The translations under genes were made by a program, and so were the position numbers. Below the pieces are notes generated by a model. The model searched no databases. It had not been told where the DNA came from and saw only the letters and a program-made list of their open reading frames with translations. A stretch of 54,637 bases of DNA from CAZAMT01 sp964486145 (GTDB lineage: Bacteria > Bacteroidota > Bacteroidia > Bacteroidales > JAAAOM01), in the NCBI GenBank assembly GCA_964486145.1, contig CAZAMT010000002.1, forward strand, positions 1 to 54,637. The letters are read 5' to 3'. Numbering within the stretch: position 1 is the first letter of the stretch; each line of letters begins with the position of its first letter. Positions 54,148-54,637 of the stretch are shown piece by piece.

Positions 54148-54637
54148 ATGAACCCTGCACGGATCATCAATAATAGCTTATATCGCTTTCCCGTAATACT
54201 TTTATTCCTTATAACAGGCTGGCAAGGTGTCGCATTTGGACAATTCGACATTTCAACATCTAAAACAGATATTACATGTAATGGATTAACAGATGGAACA
54301 ATTACAACCAATATTGTAGATGCAAATGGAGCATCATCATTTGATTACAGGCTTTACTACTCATATGATTATATTAATGGCAATCCTTGGATAACCAGAA
54401 CCGGACTTATTGGTGACCTTTCTCACCAATTTACCAATTTAGGAATAGAAAATTATGTCGTATTAGTTGTTTCTGACTTAGCAGAAACGAGCTCCGAATC
54501 CGATAGTATTTTAGAACCTGACGCACTGTCTGCAAACATCACTTCTACCAATGTGAACTGTTTTGGTGATAATACCGGAAGCATCACAATAGATAATGAA
54601 TCAGGAGGATGGGGCACATATGAATATACCATCAATG
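54148..54637 (+). CDS. SprB-repeat cell-surface adhesin, N-terminal part (cut by window edge)
   Basis: Open reading frame that runs off the right edge, at least 163 codons. From the ATG at 54148 a signal peptide (hydrophobic run FPVILLFLITGW, ending AFGQ) is followed by two repeats of about 90 residues: TDITCNGLTDGTITTNIVDA and TSTNVNCFGDNTGSITIDNE, then GGWGTYEYTIN. The Cys-N/F-G-(x)2-(D/N)-G pattern is the SprB repeat of gliding adhesins and other large T9SS-exported surface proteins. A GTG at 54121 overlapping the previous stop is an alternative start. The full protein is expected to be long with a C-terminal sorting domain outside this window. Confidence 0.8.
   Translation, partial: MNPARIINNSLYRFPVILLFLITGWQGVAFGQFDISTSKTDITCNGLTDGTITTNIVDANGASSFDYRLYYSYDYINGNPWITRTGLIGDLSHQFTNLGIENYVVLVVSDLAETSSESDSILEPDALSANITSTNVNCFGDNTGSITIDNESGGWGTYEYTIN

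Overview
The window is a stretch of a Bacteroidota chromosome, most likely from the Bacteroidales/Marinilabiliales side of the phylum. The evidence is the type IX secretion/gliding set porP-gldK-gldL-gldM-gldN, a SprB-repeat adhesin entering at the right edge, the lipoproteins and DUF families seen almost only in this phylum (DUF4270, DUF5723, DUF4834, DUF6150), TAnnTTTG-type -7 promoter boxes and weak ribosome binding sites. Most of it is AT-rich core chromosome with housekeeping genes in short operons; no phage, insertion sequence, CRISPR array, tRNA or rRNA gene was recognised.

Left part (1-14.1 kb): an alanine dehydrogenase-like gene, yhhQ-waaA (queuosine precursor uptake; Kdo transferase), a Tat-type phosphoesterase, a PSP1/RicT-like gene with holB, pgk, a B12-dependent ribonucleotide reductase and a lipoprotein with a DUF5060/glycosidase layout. 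This block is bracketed by two inverted copies of one dispersed repeat (14-170 and 13644-13843).

Middle (14.1-34.5 kb): a small DUF6150-like secreted protein; a minus-strand cassette of ECF sigma factor, zinc anti-sigma factor and two LTxxQ (Spy/CpxP-like) envelope proteins; threonine aldolase; rpoN, asnS and glmS; DUF4270 lipoprotein with a one-domain starch-synthase-like protein, divergent from panC-panD-rfaE2-radA; PBP1A; topA; and an arginase-fold protein that has lost metal ligands.

Right part (34.5-54.6 kb): the porP-gldKLMN operon closed by a strong bidirectional terminator; manC; an MlaE/MlaF-type lipid transporter pair; DUF4834; a three-gene envelope block (propeller protein, lipoprotein, DUF5723 protein); ung, trpS, rbfA and a LolC/E-type permease; finally a small secreted protein overlapping the start of a SprB-repeat surface protein cut by the window edge.

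Much of the window serves the cell envelope: Kdo, heptose and mannose nucleotide precursors, peptidoglycan synthesis, outer-membrane lipid and lipoprotein traffic, T9SS export and a possible envelope-stress circuit. Functions are from family recognition by eye; no database search was run.
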